A DNA stretch of 64,000 nt, taken from positions 24,462,389 to 24,526,388 of the forward strand of contig CANTUZ010000005.1 of the NCBI GenBank assembly GCA_947846985.1, in the 5' to 3' direction. The notes beneath the pieces are model-generated. The model was not told where the DNA came from and did no database searches. It worked only from the letters and a program-made list of their open reading frames with translations. How positions within the stretch are numbered: position 1 is the stretch's first letter; every line of letters starts with the position of its first letter. The translations under genes and the position numbers were made by a program. Shown here in pieces: positions 25,524 to 38,789 of the stretch. Source of the stretch: Fratercula arctica (taxonomy: Eukaryota; Chordata; Aves; Charadriiformes; Alcidae).

Positions 25524-26385
25524 CACAGAATCATGGAATCATGGAATGGTAGGGGTTGGAAGGGATCCCTGGAAGGGATCCCTAGAAGGGACCTAATCTT
25601 AACTTTTAGGAAGTTATGTGAGACAATGTCGAAAGCCTTGCAAAAGTCAAGGTAGACAATATCCAGTGCTCTCCCCTCATCTACCCAGCCATTCACGCCA
25701 CCATAGAAGGCTATCAGATTGGTCAAGCATGATTTCCCCTTGGTGAATCCATGTTGACCACTCCTGTAACCTTCTCTTCCTCCGCACACTTAGAGATGAC
25801 ATCCAGAATGAGCTGTTCCATTACCTTTCCAGGGATGGAGGTGAGGCTGATTGGCCTGTAGCTTCCTGGGTCCTCTTTCTTGCCCTTTTTGAAGACTGGA
25901 GTGACGTTCACTTTCTTCTAGTCTTCAGGCACCTCTCCTGTTCTCCATGACCTTTCAAAGATGAGGCAGAGTGGCTTAGCAGTAACATTTGCCAGCTCCC
26001 TCAGCACTTGTGGGTGCATCCCATCAGGGCTCATGGATTTGTGGGTGTCAGGTTTTCTTAAATGATCTCTAACCCAATCCTCCTCAACCAAGGGAAAGTC
26101 TTCCTTTCTCCAGACTATCTCTCTTACCTCCAGGGCCTGGGATTTCTGGGGGCCAGCCTTAGCAGTAAGGACTGAAGCAAAGAAGGCATTCAGTAACTGC
26201 CTTCTCTGTATCCTCCATCACCAGAGCACCCACCTCATTCAGCAGCAGGCCCACATTTTCTGTAGTCTTCTTTTTGCTACTGATTGTACTTGAAGAAGCC
26301 CTTCTTGTTGTCCTTGACATCCCTTGATGGATTTAACTCCAAATGGGCCTTAGCTTTCCTTGTTGCATCTCTGCATCTACTGAGC
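25524..26385 (-). mobile_element. CR1 LINE with large internal deletion
   Basis: The plus-strand left end, CACAGAATCATGGAATCATG, is the reverse complement of a CR1 3' tail with octamer units, followed by GGTTGGAAGGGATCCCTGG. At about 25598 the sequence jumps from this 3' tail straight into the ORF2 reverse-transcriptase region (TTGCAAAAGTCAAGGTAGAC). In ordinary CR1 layout those two parts are more than 1 kb apart, so the RT C-terminal half, the thumb and most of the 3' untranslated region have been lost. The element continues through the RT N-terminal region and the ORF2 linker to about 26385. GGAAGGGATCCCT-like words are tandemly repeated at 25558-25592 beside the junction. Confidence 0.9.
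25600..26385 (-). pseudogene. CR1 ORF2 reverse-transcriptase remnant
   Basis: On the minus strand one readable frame (25723-25911) contains VTPVFKKGKKEDPGSYRPIS, the start of the RT fingers region. A second, overlapping frame (to 25789) contains GFTKGKSCLTNLIAFYGGVN and YLDFCKAFDIVSHN, RT motif A with its aspartate. Motif C (YADD) is missing because of the internal deletion, and the rest of the linker is broken by frameshifts and stops. It cannot encode an active enzyme. Confidence 0.88.
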
Positions 26386-29300
26386 ATTACTAATGTGCAA
26401 CTGAATGCTGGCAAACGTTACTGTAAGGGTTAAGACATAATGTGAACAAAGAATTTAAGAGATAGTAGGCAGTTAGATTTATACCAGGCTTTTCCTGAAG
26501 TAACAGGTGCCTGTGAAGGTCATTTGTTAGGGATATTATTTATCATGTCAACACATTTGATGCAATGATGCAACAGTAAGTGTGCTCAGGTACATGATAG
26601 TGCTAAAATTAGAAATGTGACAAAGCTTGTCAGTTGGGATCTGTAGTAAATGTTTCCAGAATGGTTTTAATTTTACATCTGACTGTGTAGGAATTGGATA
26701 AGAATTACTAATTATTACAAATGTATGTATCTCAGTAAACATGTTTCAGAGTGTTTGTTTCTCAATTTTCTCTCCTCATCTGTTTGCAAAATCGATTTAC
26801 AACTTCAAATTATAAATATAAATTGTAATATATAGATTTTAATACTTCTATTTTAATCAAGCAGCTGCAAAGAGTCAGCATTTTACTCTTTGTTTATGTT
26901 TATGCAAGCTTTTATAACCCACTGATTATGAGATACATCACCTAAAGAGCAAACCAAACTTCTAAGTAGCACATTTGTAAGTATCCCCAAAAGCAAGCCA
27001 GTATGCATACAAACTATAACTCATGGGTGATGAGGGACTCGGCAATAACACACTGCTGTAAACAGCTGACTCTTTATGAACACAGGGGCACAGTAACCAG
27101 TTATATATAGGCTATATTACAGTAGCCATGAGCATCTTTCAGAATGTGAAGCTGAGTATGCAGAGTTGAGGAGTTCATCAGTGACCTGTAACAGAATATA
27201 GCAGAATACCCTCAAAAATGCTCTATGCAAGAAAAGGAAATATTAGGAAACATTTCAGTATAATATTGCACCGAGCTACTTAAAATCTGGCATTTCTGTC
27301 CCAGGAGATTTTTCTGATACTTTCATTCAAAATTATGATGAAAAGAGTCACATTTTTTAATCTTTGCCAGTGGGCCTGTGTAACAATGTACTGCAAAAAT
27401 TTTAACAAAAATCCTTTCTGAAATACTTAAACACCAGATTTCTTATTTTAAATATTACATATTTTTGTGAAGTTTGTAAGATCATCCCAGTTCTCTGCTT
27501 TCTCTAAGTCAGAATTTCCCTTTGTACCCACTGATGTGATACATCTTGAGAATGACAAGATGGTAGGATCATTTTTTTTTTCTTTTTCAGTTCCACAAAT
27601 AGATACTTTCAATTACAATTTAAATCTTTGTGTACGAATTTGCAGTTTTCTCATTTTTCTGGTAAAAATAGGGATCAAAATAGCTGATGAGTTACAGTAT
27701 AGCTACTAGACAGTCATAGCTATTAGAGAAACAGGTGAGAACAACTATTAATTCTTTGATATTGGCTGCAATAATTGGAATTTTAAGGAGTTATAAGAGA
27801 AGCAACTGGTATTTTAAAAAATGACACACATCTGCTGTGCTTGGGAAGAAAGACAAAGCTTCAAAGACTGTGATAGAAAATGAACAGTTTGCTGTAATCA
27901 GCTTTTACTGCTATTAGAAATAGCTTTTTACAACCATTTCTTTCCAATTTGGTACTTCCTATTTCTTACCTTGGTAACTGTATTATGGTTTTAAAAAGAC
28001 ATGATTCCAAGTGCAATTCAGAATTTTATTTTTTTCCCCCTACATTAGTCATCAAGCTTTCATACTGTTTCATAGTTTTTGGCAGACCAGTTAGCACTGT
28101 CAAGAAATGTCTGTCCCATCAGCTTCTCTACAGCACTATGGAACAACTAATGACACACTGCGAGTTGTTAAATACTCTTTTTCCATTACAGTCTAGAAAT
28201 GATGCATTACATTTTACGGATATTCTGGTTCTTGCTGAAGTTCTGGCTTTGTTATTTGATGTCACATCAGACAATTCCTTACAAAACCATCAAGGGTATT
28301 TAACTTCTTTTACATTGGTTATCTGGGCAGAGAAGACAGAAATTAATGATCCAAGAGAACACTGGACACATGCCATGAACTTGCATGTGAGGCTGTAGGA
28401 ATGGAGCATAGCTCAGAAAAAACATTATTTTTGTTTAAAAGAATCAATTATTCTTCAATCAAAGGGGGAAAATATAATATTACTTCTCCCATTTCTTTAC
28501 CAAGTGCATAAACAAGGAATTTTTCAGTCCTGCAAAAAGGATCAAATTGAATGATGTCATAGATAAAAACAGTGTGAGAGACAGAAAACACACAAATGTT
28601 AAACACCTCTTACACATCTGATATACTTAAAACCTCAATGCTAAAAAAGGAACATTAGTTACAAAGCAATTAGAGGTATATAGGTATGAAATACACTGTG
28701 ATTATAACTTACAGTTTGCTGCTTTTTTTTTCTCCTGCTGGTTCAAGTGTGCTGAACTTAGTGTAAGAACAAATGTACATCCGAAACAGAAATGCACGTT
28801 TACATACATATATATGCACACAACAATTTTTTTTTGTTGTTTTAGAAGCAGCACTTGTAAGTGCAATAAAAATAAAAAGACAAAACATCCATCTGTGACA
28901 TCAAATGATAACTGACATTCAAAATTTGGTGACATCAGCAGAATTTTTTCCATTCATTCCATCGGTTATTATATTACAAACCTAATCATTGTTGTTTTTT
29001 TTAAATACAAATCACATAGATTTCTTTCTAACTGTGACTTATCCAAGCATCTTCAAAGATCTAATATCTTAAATATCTGAGGAAGTGGCAGAATTTGGAA
29101 AAGGCATGTAATGTAGCAGAGGATTTTCAATATAAATGAGAAAATTCACCTTTAAGGGTTGTTTTCAGGATAACAATATTACATTAAAACACCTTAGCTC
29201 AGCCAGGATCTCTTTCGTGTAAATCAGTGTGTCTCAAGCAGTGAGAACAGCAGTGAGTGGCAGAATTATTTTAAATAAATGTGTGTTTTTGCAATCCAAA

Positions 29301-32300
29301 CAAAATAGGTATGAATGCTTATAAATAATTTGCACAGCTCTTTTTGTTGAGAGAACAGGCAATTTCATGCAGCGTTTCACTGGAAGTTCAGTAGGGCTGT
29401 ACTGGCATTAATCCGTCTTTTCTCAGGTGCTCAGTGAGTACTAAAAGTATGTCAGATACAGCAGAGAAGCACTAAGAAGCTACTAGTGGAACACATGGAG
29501 TTAAATATAAATTATAGGTCATCTTCTCTAGACAGTCTGTACATACTGGGCCTCACATCTTCATTTTCATAAACAAACTTACTTCTGGTCCAGGTGAAGG
29601 CAGGTAATATCTTACATAATCATACTTTCCAGATAAGAATAAAAACTGTATAACTGGTGCCAAATGAAAAATTTGTATGAGAAGCATTCATCAGTTCCAG
29701 GAAGGGACAAAAATTTGTTTAAATTCTATGTACAAGGACATATATGACTGTCGTCCATTTTTTCCCCTGTTTTTCTCATTGATTTTAATTTTAACTATGA
29801 ACTTCTTCAGGCATTTTGCTTACACTGTACAAATAAAATAATACTTAAAATTCCTCCCCCATGCCATATGCATAGACTTACATTTCCTTTGAGACTTACA
29901 GCCTTAGTAGACTTTGCACGTCTTCCACAGTTTGAAACACAAACCAGTTTACAAAGCTTGCATGCTCTCTTGGAAGAGAAATCATAAAAGTTCGTGACAT
30001 GGTTTAACTTTTCTGTGTATTCCCTCCTTGAAGTGGTTTGCAGGACCAAGTGAAGCTGCCTGAAATCAGGCCACTCACAAACTGCAGTTCATTGCCTCTA
30101 AAGGGAATCCCACCTTTTCTGTAGCACTTCTGTTTCAGTTTTTTGGTATTGTGATATTGAAGACATCAGTTATGCAGCAGGTGAACTGAAGCAACCCTGC
30201 TAATAAAATTATGGATTTTCATTTCAGCTTTAACCAATAACTCTCAACAAGAAGTTTCCATGTGAGGTACAGTATAAAGCAAATAAATGAGCCAATCCTC
30301 AAACCTCAGCTTCATGTCATTTATATGTGTTGCTTTAGACCTTTATCAAGTAAGGATCTAACAAAGATAGGATGATCATACTCTTATCAGTAAAAAAAAG
30401 CCTTCCAAAAATGAGAAAGAGAAGCACAAAACCTGAAATCTGAGTAATTTCAGGGACCATACATGGAAAAAGAAAGGGAATTTGAGGGGACATCAAGAGG
30501 GACATCCCCTGTAGTGCCACCGTGCTCCGAAAAATGTCGGAAGCATTTGAATGCTGCCCACGTACCCACATACCTGTGAAAGGCCCAGTGATTGCAAGTC
30601 TCTGACATGCATCCAGTCAAAATTTCCTCCTCTCAATGCCATGATCAGCTCCTCTTGGAGACATAGCTGAGACAGATAGGTGTTTTATCATATTACAGGC
30701 TGTTCATAAGACTGAATCAAATAATGACACTTCCAACAAAGGGAGAAGTTTAATGGTTTTCCCTTTATCAAATGTGACTGGAGGACAGATTTATAAAAGT
30801 ATTTAGATGTTAAAGGGCTCAGAAAAATAGGTGTTTCAAGAACAGCTAAGCAGACAATATTCCATCTAAATGTCTTTCATTTTCTATTTGCACACATTTC
30901 AGAATTGCCCAGAAAATAGGAAACAGCAACCTTAAAAACATAATGTAAATCTGCGTCGTTGTGATTTTGCCTCTGTCTGAAGTATTTCAAGGAGTGTGAG
31001 TTAAAGAGCAGATCAGAGCATAATAAACCTGTGAACAATGTTCCTTACATATACACTACAATGAGGTCATCTTCTTCAGATTGGTTGCCTGTGGCTTCTG
31101 GTGAGACTTGTGGCAAATTACATTGCACTTTTCTTGGAGAGGACCCTTATTGCCTTCTTTAAACCACATGGTACTTAGTGCAAGTGCAGATGAGGTAGTG
31201 GGTAACATTTTTGGCCAGAAAAGTTATTATATCCATTTTGTTTGTGCTGTAGGTAGGGAATCTACTGAACCACAGCAGGTCATTACTTGTCTCTGGCTAG
31301 TTTTCTCTAAGATAAATCTGCCCAAGAGAGGACTTGTCACAAGAAGTCTGGATGAAAATCTGGGCCAGTTTATCTCAGGGCTAAGAACTGTTCCTGACCT
31401 TCTTTAGTTTAGTAACATAGACACAGCCTGTTAGTTTTGTCTTCCCTTGTCATTCCCACCCCCTTAAATTGGAAACACAGATGGAAAAGCAGTCAGTGTA
31501 CAAAATAATTTGCATCTTATTTGCCTACTGTTAAATGATAAAGAAAAGCAGCATGTAGAAGGTCTTCTGGAAGAAGGAAAAAAAGACTCTGAATGGAGGA
31601 GTGGAGTCAATGAAGCAACTATTTCTTAGCCTGACAATTTCCATATAGCCCCCAAGAAATACCACACTTCTGAAATGATATGAGTACCTGGCCTCCTTGT
31701 TGTTGACAGCAGAAGGGAGAAGAAAGAGAAGGAGAAAAGAAGATATGAACAGCAGCTTCTCTGGTCCTCTCAGCATTTGTCTGGATCTCCCATTTTTAAA
31801 GACTCTACAACTCCCTTTTTGGAAGGCAGACACATCACAGTGGTGTATTTGTTGGGAGGGTCCTAGAGAAAAGTGAGACTGAAGAACAGATCCTTTGACT
31901 TATGTAGCGTTCTCTGAAATTACTAAGATATGGGGACAAGTACAAGGCAGGAAAAAAAAAGCTGCCGAACATTACAGGGAAGTTAGAGCATATGAAATAA
32001 AAACATCAAGAATTCTCCAGGTGCCTCTACTACCATTCAAGTTCAAATAAGTAATGAAAATACACTCTTTATCTGGAACCTGGTGCAATTTCCTATGTCC
32101 TCTGCCATATGATATCTGCTGCTTTGTGACCCAAAAGAGTTAAAGATTTGCAAATAAAGCTGTGGAGAAGCTCATGCAGGTCTTTGTCAGGACCCATGTG
32201 AGACACAGGTTTACAATGCAGCTTAAGCGCCAATGTATCAGTCAGTGAAAGACTGATCATGATGTCTGCTCTGCTTCCTCCTCCATACATGGTCCAGTTT

Positions 32301-32756
32301 AAAAATTCTTTTGTTTCCTTTGCTAGCACATATGATCATATAATGAGCATAACCTGAAGTTTAATTAGTTCAGTTATTGAAGATGAAAAGTTAACAGCAA
32401 AAATAGATGGTAAAGAACAAGAGATACTTTATTTAGACTGGATGTCTAAACTCGTCCTTAAACAATACTCTTTGGGATATCCTCTTTGGATTTATAACCA
32501 GGACACTAGAGAAATCCAAGAACAATATTTCTCTAAAATGAAAGTTGAATACGGACTAAAAAATCTAATGCAATCACGGATGCATAAATGACTGACAACA
32601 GAAAACTTATATCATAATAATCTTTGGTACCATGTGTAATAACTCCTAAACTGTTGTGTGACTCCAATGTCAGCATCCCAGGAAGAATGCTGAAAACTTG
32701 GAAAAAGATAAAAGATCCCTCAAAATGGGAAAATATTCATTATGACAAATATCTTT
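26386..32756. other. Unique AT-rich intergenic sequence with one longer orphan frame
   Basis: No gene or known repeat is recognisable in this 6.4-kb stretch. The longest frame, 27949-28398 on the plus strand (149 codons), is described separately. Other frames are at most about 100 codons. Short A and T runs and TATA-rich segments occur, with nothing that forms an array. Confidence 0.45.
27949..28398 (+). other. Orphan 149-codon open frame, probably non-coding
   Basis: An ATG-started frame of 149 codons stays open in AT-rich sequence. It contains no domain, signal peptide or transmembrane pattern I recognise. A pyrimidine tract ending CCATTACAG at 28184-28192 looks like a splice acceptor, and the 206 bases after it stay open to the TAG at 28396. 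This may be chance, or part of an unannotated exon or lncRNA. Confidence 0.15.
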
Positions 32757-32830
32757 GGAGGGGTTGGACTAGATGAACTTTAAAGGTCCCCTCCAACCCA
32801 AACTATTCCATGATTCTATGATTCTATGAT
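32757..32830 (+). mobile_element. CR1 LINE 3'-end fragment with octamer tail
   Basis: The piece reads GAGGGGTTGGACTAGATGAA, then TTAAAGGTCCCCTCCAACCC, AAACTATTCCATG and ATTCTATGATTCTATGAT. This is the last 70-odd bases of CR1 in plus orientation, with three terminal octamer units of which the last two are perfect. The copy is heavily 5'-truncated and carries no coding sequence. Its intact tail suggests modest age. Confidence 0.95.
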
Positions 32831-35792
32831 AAAATGCTAATTGATTACTTGATCTGTCCTTCAGAATAAACTTGTATGTTTGTATAAGTACAGACACCAG
32901 GAACTCAAATTTGATAACTGTTTGACAGCTGAGGTGACAAGAGCATTGCAGACCAGAAAAGCTGGGAATTGAATCTCGGTATTTTTAATGAATATTGTAA
33001 ATCAAATATATATTATATGAAGATACAGAACATTGTATTGAAGCTTTTAACCTTCAAATATTTTTTAAAAAATTGTGCTAGACCTTTTAATAAATGTTTA
33101 AATCAAGTTGGGATATTTCTACACAAGATACAGTATTTGTAGCAAGTAGGAAAGGAACACGGAATAACCCCAGGGCATGCTTTCTCTAGGAGGACAGACT
33201 AAACATTGGCCTCAAATGCTACTGCTTTCTGGCTTTCAAATCTGTGGATCATCAATCTGAGATTCTTTTTAATTGACTCAGTTCATTGCAAGGGAGAACT
33301 TGGGGGTTTAGTCTGTACGATCTGAATACTGACACAGTGTAGAAGCTATCAATAATGTTCATAGTTTACAGACTTTGCCACTGCATTTCCCAGCCTTGAT
33401 TTAATAATCTCTGAGTTGCCATGGATTCAGACGATAAACATCCAGGTTTTTCAATATACAAACTGAAGCTATGAAATCCACATGTCATTGCTTGTAATAC
33501 ACAGAAACAAAGTTTATATTCTTTCAGTTGGACAAGGAGTATCAGAGTCAGATGATCCCAGAAGTCTAAGGGTGGGGAGGTGTAATAGAAATCAAGAAGG
33601 GAATTTATGTGATTTATGTATCTTCACTCATTATTAGTAATAATCTCTTTTTCTAACTAAAATTCCATACAGAGTGTATAAATGGCTGGAACGTCAAACT
33701 TTAAATCACTGTCTAAAGCAGCTAAAGAATCCAGTGCTTAGACTGTAATTTCTAAAATGGTTGTTTAATGTCTTTGGAGCAGAAACTAAGGAGGGTATGT
33801 TTAGACTGATGTGTATAATTTTTCTTATCCACACATGGATAAGTCTGCTAAGCGTTTTCTTTTTCCTTGAAATATTCCAGTGAAAGGACAATCTCTAGTA
33901 TTTCTCAGGTAAGTACAGTACTTTGTGAAATCTCTTATTTAGCAGACAGAGATCAGGATAGCGAGTTACATATTTTTTTAGTAGCTTATCATGAGTATAC
34001 TTCATTGCTTTTCAGGGAGTATTTCTTGAAATGCCAAAGCAGGTGTCTTAAAACGCCTCATATTTTGTGCAGTAACCCTCACTCGTAAAAACCCTGCTAT
34101 GCATGTTAAAACTTAATAGCTTGAATAGATCATATTAACACACCAAGAGCTATATTGAAGTAACATTATGAAACTGAGACTTATACCCAGAAAAAGTCAG
34201 GGAATTTAGTGTAAGTGATTTCACTTGAGCTTTACATCTTTTTGCACTGTGCCTGAGTGACATGAAAGTGTGAAATCAATTTGTGATGTTGAATATTTGA
34301 AGGCTGAGACTACAGTGTAAACAAATGCAGGCAATGAAAGTATATGTATCACAAACTGATTGCTAACTAGAAGGAATGCAGTAGAATTAAAAAAATATCC
34401 TTCTCTCAAAGCTATACTTACATTTATGGATGAACATAAACCAAATGAGTTAAAGGGTTAAGGCTGCCAGGAGCAGGGAACACCTAGCATAATTCTCCTC
34501 CTGTTCTATGCTGTCAATGGTTTCCAGTGAGGTAGAAATTACAGTTGCCTAGAAAGAGGGGGTTATTTTCTCAGCATTAGTTTTATTCAAAGTTTTTATG
34601 CTCTGGATAAAATCATTAAAAGGAATCCTGTCCTTAAGTGTTGGGACTGTGTGTGCTTGGGGGGTGGGAGGGAAGAGTTATCACTGACTATAAGAATGAT
34701 TAAAACAAATGCAGCTATAGTGCTTTGATTCACTAAAGGTAATTAGTGAGACACATGATTACAGCTGTAACGTGTTTTTCGCGGAAATCCTTGTTTCTAC
34801 CTCATCCTTCCTAACTTTTTGACTTAGGCAGGGTATATTCCATATAATTCTATATGCTCCTGTGATACAGTCCATTTGTGAGTTATTCAACAAAGACATA
34901 AGCATCCAAGCTGTGCAGGTCTTAAGTAGGGCTATAGTAATCACTCACATATGTTAGAAAGGTGGATGATAGCAAGATGCAGGAATGATCTGTTCTAACT
35001 TGGGCAGTGGTAGGGGAAGGTACAAACAATAGCTGGATGCATAACAGCCAAACAGCCAACAGTCAGGCACCATTTCATAGTGGTGAAGTTTAAGGAGTTT
35101 CAAGTAACAGCCCTAGAAAAGCAGCAGAAACTTCCTCTGTTGAGCAATATTTTAAAAGATTAGTCAAAGCTTTAGAGAATGATTAGTTGAGCAGCTACTA
35201 GTGATACAGACAAACAAGGTCTTTGATTCTCTCATTATTTTCGGTGTGATTAGTGAACATTCTTTGGAGACTATTTCTATATTTTAAATCTCAATCAATT
35301 GAGTTAAAATCTCAATCCTAATCATTTAAATAAGAAAGGTGCAAGGAACATGAAACTACGCAAGACATTTATGTTTTTTGCTAACTGTACCTTATCCCAA
35401 CTTCTGTCTTTTGAGTAATCAGCTGGAATATATCCACTAGCATTATCACAGCTGCACTTTCATAGTCCTTTCAAATATACTTTTACATTGAACATTTCTT
35501 TTAGATAATCCATCTTTTTTTTTTTTCCTCATTTCCCATCACTTTTAGTCACTGACACTTCAGACATGCTCTACAAATGCAAATACATACATAGATTCTT
35601 TCACAGTCCCCACAGGTTTCAGTATCCCATCTCCCTTTCTACAAGGAGACTGGGATCAAATTTGAAGTCAAGGGAAAGAAGAAAGCAATACAAATACCAG
35701 GAAGAGACTAGATGCATGACAATAGATCTATGCAATAGATGCAGACAATCTATACAATAGATGCAAATAATACACTATATTTTGGAGTAGCC
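32831..35792. other. Unique AT-rich sequence
   Basis: No gene or interspersed repeat is recognised; frames are under 75 codons. Just before the tetranucleotide array, at about 35718-35768, a CAATAGAT word recurs three times as a small imperfect tandem repeat. Confidence 0.5.
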
Positions 35793-36015
35793 CTTTTTCT
35801 TTCCTTTCTTTCCTTTCTTTCCTTTCTTTCTTTTCTTTCTTTCTTTCTTCCTGTCTTTCTTCCTTCCTTTCTTTCTTCCTTTCTTTCTTCCTTTCTTCCT
35901 TTTTTCTTCCTTCCTTTCTTTCTTCCTTTCTTTCTTCCTTTCTTTCTTTCTTCCTTTTTTCTTCCTTCCTTTCTTTCTTCCTTTCTTTCTTCCTTTCTTT
36001 CTTCCTTTCTTTCTT
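35793..36015. repeat. Pyrimidine tetranucleotide array (CTTT/CCTT)n with a 55-bp higher-order unit
   Basis: About 220 bases of almost pure pyrimidine are built from CTTT and CCTT steps. Within it, 35895-35949 and 35950-36004 are two adjacent 55-base units that differ only at the last base, so the array has grown partly by duplicating a larger block. The complementary strand is pure purine. Open frames of 93-102 codons crossing it in several frames (Lys/Glu/Arg-rich or Phe/Leu/Ser-rich) are low-complexity artefacts. Confidence 0.95.
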
Positions 36016-38789
36016 CAAACTTTTTGCCCAATCTTCCTTTAAAGTGAGTTCAGTTCAACTCATTAACTGAATCAGGATCTGCTTCCAGGAGTGATCCATG
36101 TTTCAGCACCATGTGAATTTTTATGACTAAATTATTGCCCCTGATGGAAATATTGCAGGTTTTTACAATGGAAATAGTGACCGGCAGACCCTTAGCCATT
36201 GTAATGTTAGTAGTGAGACTGTACAAATGCAAAGACATTACTGGAGTTCCTGAGGGAATTAAAATTACATGATATATATACTTTCCTGATTAAAACTTGC
36301 CATCCATGATATAATGAGGAAGCCGGGGAACACATAAATCCTTTTACCAAAAAACCTGTAAGCAGTCTGGATTATTGGGACCAATTCTGCCATTCATGGC
36401 TGAAGATGCCTCAGGTATTAATGTAAGTTGGGTCTTCTGAGTAATGCACTACTCACACTAAGAAAGGGTAAATGGAATGAGCCCTGTGCTGGGGCCAGGA
36501 CCAAAAGGAAAAAACAATTAAAGTTTAAAGAAAAAAAATCATCAAAATAGTGAGAAGAAGTTTCTCTTTCCTATAATCTCTGTCAAAAGTGAGGCCTTCA
36601 AGAATATCAAGAGAAAGCCTGTTTCTGTCAGAAAAATAGCAACCTAATGGTGTGGAATAAAGAAGCTCAGATTACTTGTAATTAATACATATCATTATTC
36701 AAAATCAATAATTATTAGCCACAATTAAAAGCCCACAAGTTATCTGAACTTAATGTGACTGGGTACAGGTTTGTAGGTCCCAAAAGACTCAGAAATATTT
36801 CTGGTTCATGGTAGAAGCTACAGAATTTTTTTCAAAACCTTCTATGAAGCTTAAAGAGACAATAAAATACAAACAATAATGAAACAGTGCACAAAACACA
36901 CAGTTCACATAAAGGAAAATTGTTATTTCTTGTAGATGTCAGAGGAAGCCAAACTTAGAAGGCAGGAATCCTTAGTTCTCCTGTCACTCGCTTGTATCTA
37001 GATCTAATCTGTGTTAAAACCTCCTAACTATGCCACTTTTTCCTTACAATTAGGCAGTGAAGGTAACAGAGCCGTGCTGTGATACATCAAGGCCCTTGCA
37101 TAGGATTGTCTCCCATCTCCTGATGCAAGTAGTTCTTCATTTTTCAGCCAGTATTTCTGCACAATAGACACATTCTGTCAAGCCAGATATGGAAATTTTG
37201 TTTGCATTTTTCAAGGTCCTGAGGAAATCCATAGAACTTGACTGCCCTGGCAAACCTCCGGGACCTTTACCCATGCCCTAGACGTGTATCTCCATGTCAG
37301 CTCAGACCTGGGTACTCATGGTGGCCTGGTCAACGTTATGGATCAACCCATGTCCATCCCTGCTTTTACTGTTTTAGATTACTGGCAGGTTTTCATTGAT
37401 GGACTCTGGACCTGCATGCTAGCTGCACTGTCTCCAGTCCCACCTATGCTGTGGTTGCCCTTGTCTCCTGTCTTGTCTTGCCTTGTGGAACAGCCCCCCT
37501 CTTGCTCCTCTGTGACAGCAGTTTTCACCTTCTTTCTTCCTCCCCTCTTCTTTTTCTTCATATTCGTATCATGGCCACTCCAGCTTGGAGCTGAGCACTT
37601 ATTTTTTCCTTGCTTTTAAGAATGTGAAGTCTTCAGACTACAGTTTAATGGGAGGCCAAAGGGCTGCTAATAATACTTGAAGTCTGGAGTTCAGAAGTCA
37701 AGTGTTTTTAGACTGCCATCTGGGTTCCAGAGAGAAAGAAAATTCAAGAAATCCTACCTACTTTCTCCCTTCACCTTTGCAGGTCAGCCTGCAATGCTAT
37801 AATAATAGTACTACTTATGTTTAACTTAAGCTACTTCAACTGAGGGATATAACTGACTTCATTTCTCTAGAGAGGTTCAGATTTGAAGGTGATTTGCTTA
37901 AAGTCATAGATCAACAGAACTGAAAATGCAGCTGTTACGCTCAACACAGTCCACATTTTGTACTCCCCAGTTTGTGCTCAGGCTTCCAACTATGTCCCAG
38001 AGTTCAGTCAGAACATCTAGCTTGAAATCTTTGTCTTTCCTACCCAGCTTTCATCTGTACCTGGTGGAAAGGAGAAAGATCTTTCAGAGGGAAGGTCTGG
38101 AGGGTTGGGTTTCTTTCTTTCGGCAAGGTATGAAACATAGGTTCTGATCTCAGACACATTAAAGGTTTAATTGTAAAATTCTCCCCTATAAGCAAGAGTA
38201 TCAGACTTGAACTGGTCACTTTTTCATGCAGTACAGAAAGGAATTACCTTTGGAACTACTCCTCCTATAGAGGGGAGTGTACAGTGATCAGAGGACAACC
38301 TTGAGACCTGCTCATTAATGTTGTGTTATCCTTGGAGAAAAGGCTTCAAAGTCAAAGATTCCACCACTCTGACTATCTCTAACTGACAAAGGGTCACCTG
38401 CAGGGAAAAATTAGGTTGAAGCAGGCAAGAAAGGGGCAAAATGAAATAGGTTTTCCACTTCTTCCTTTTTTTCTGCTGAGAGGTCTCAATGGCAAGATAA
38501 AGATAATTAATTTCAGATTCTCCAAAATGGCCAAATTTTGAACTAGTTTCTGTAAGTGTTGAAGTGGTTTTTTTAAAAAAAAAAATCTCAAAACAGTGGT
38601 TAATTTCAATTAATTTCTCCATGAAGGAAGCGTTCACTGCGATCAAGTGTGATGCTCAGTACATATTTACAACAATGAAAGAGATGGATTGGTTGGTTAA
38701 TTAAATGATAGAGCCTTCTATCTACAGATCTATATATTTTTAGATGTCTAGATCTCTCTCTCTCCCCCTCTCCCCTTGAATTCTTGAGT
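36016..38789. other. Unique sequence with a locally GC- and pyrimidine-richer segment
   Basis: Most of this stretch is AT-rich and featureless. About 37220-37620 is noticeably richer in C and G and contains many CCTGTC/CTTGTC words and a pyrimidine tract (37528-37560). A 111-codon frame crosses it (37284-37619) without any domain I recognise. It may be an unrecognised old repeat. A CT-rich patch sits at 38752-38776. Confidence 0.4.

Noticed and set aside
35728..36047. 93-102-codon frames across the tetranucleotide array
   Set aside because: Same reason: low-complexity Lys/Glu or Phe/Leu/Ser repeats from CTTT/CCTT units, open on both strands.
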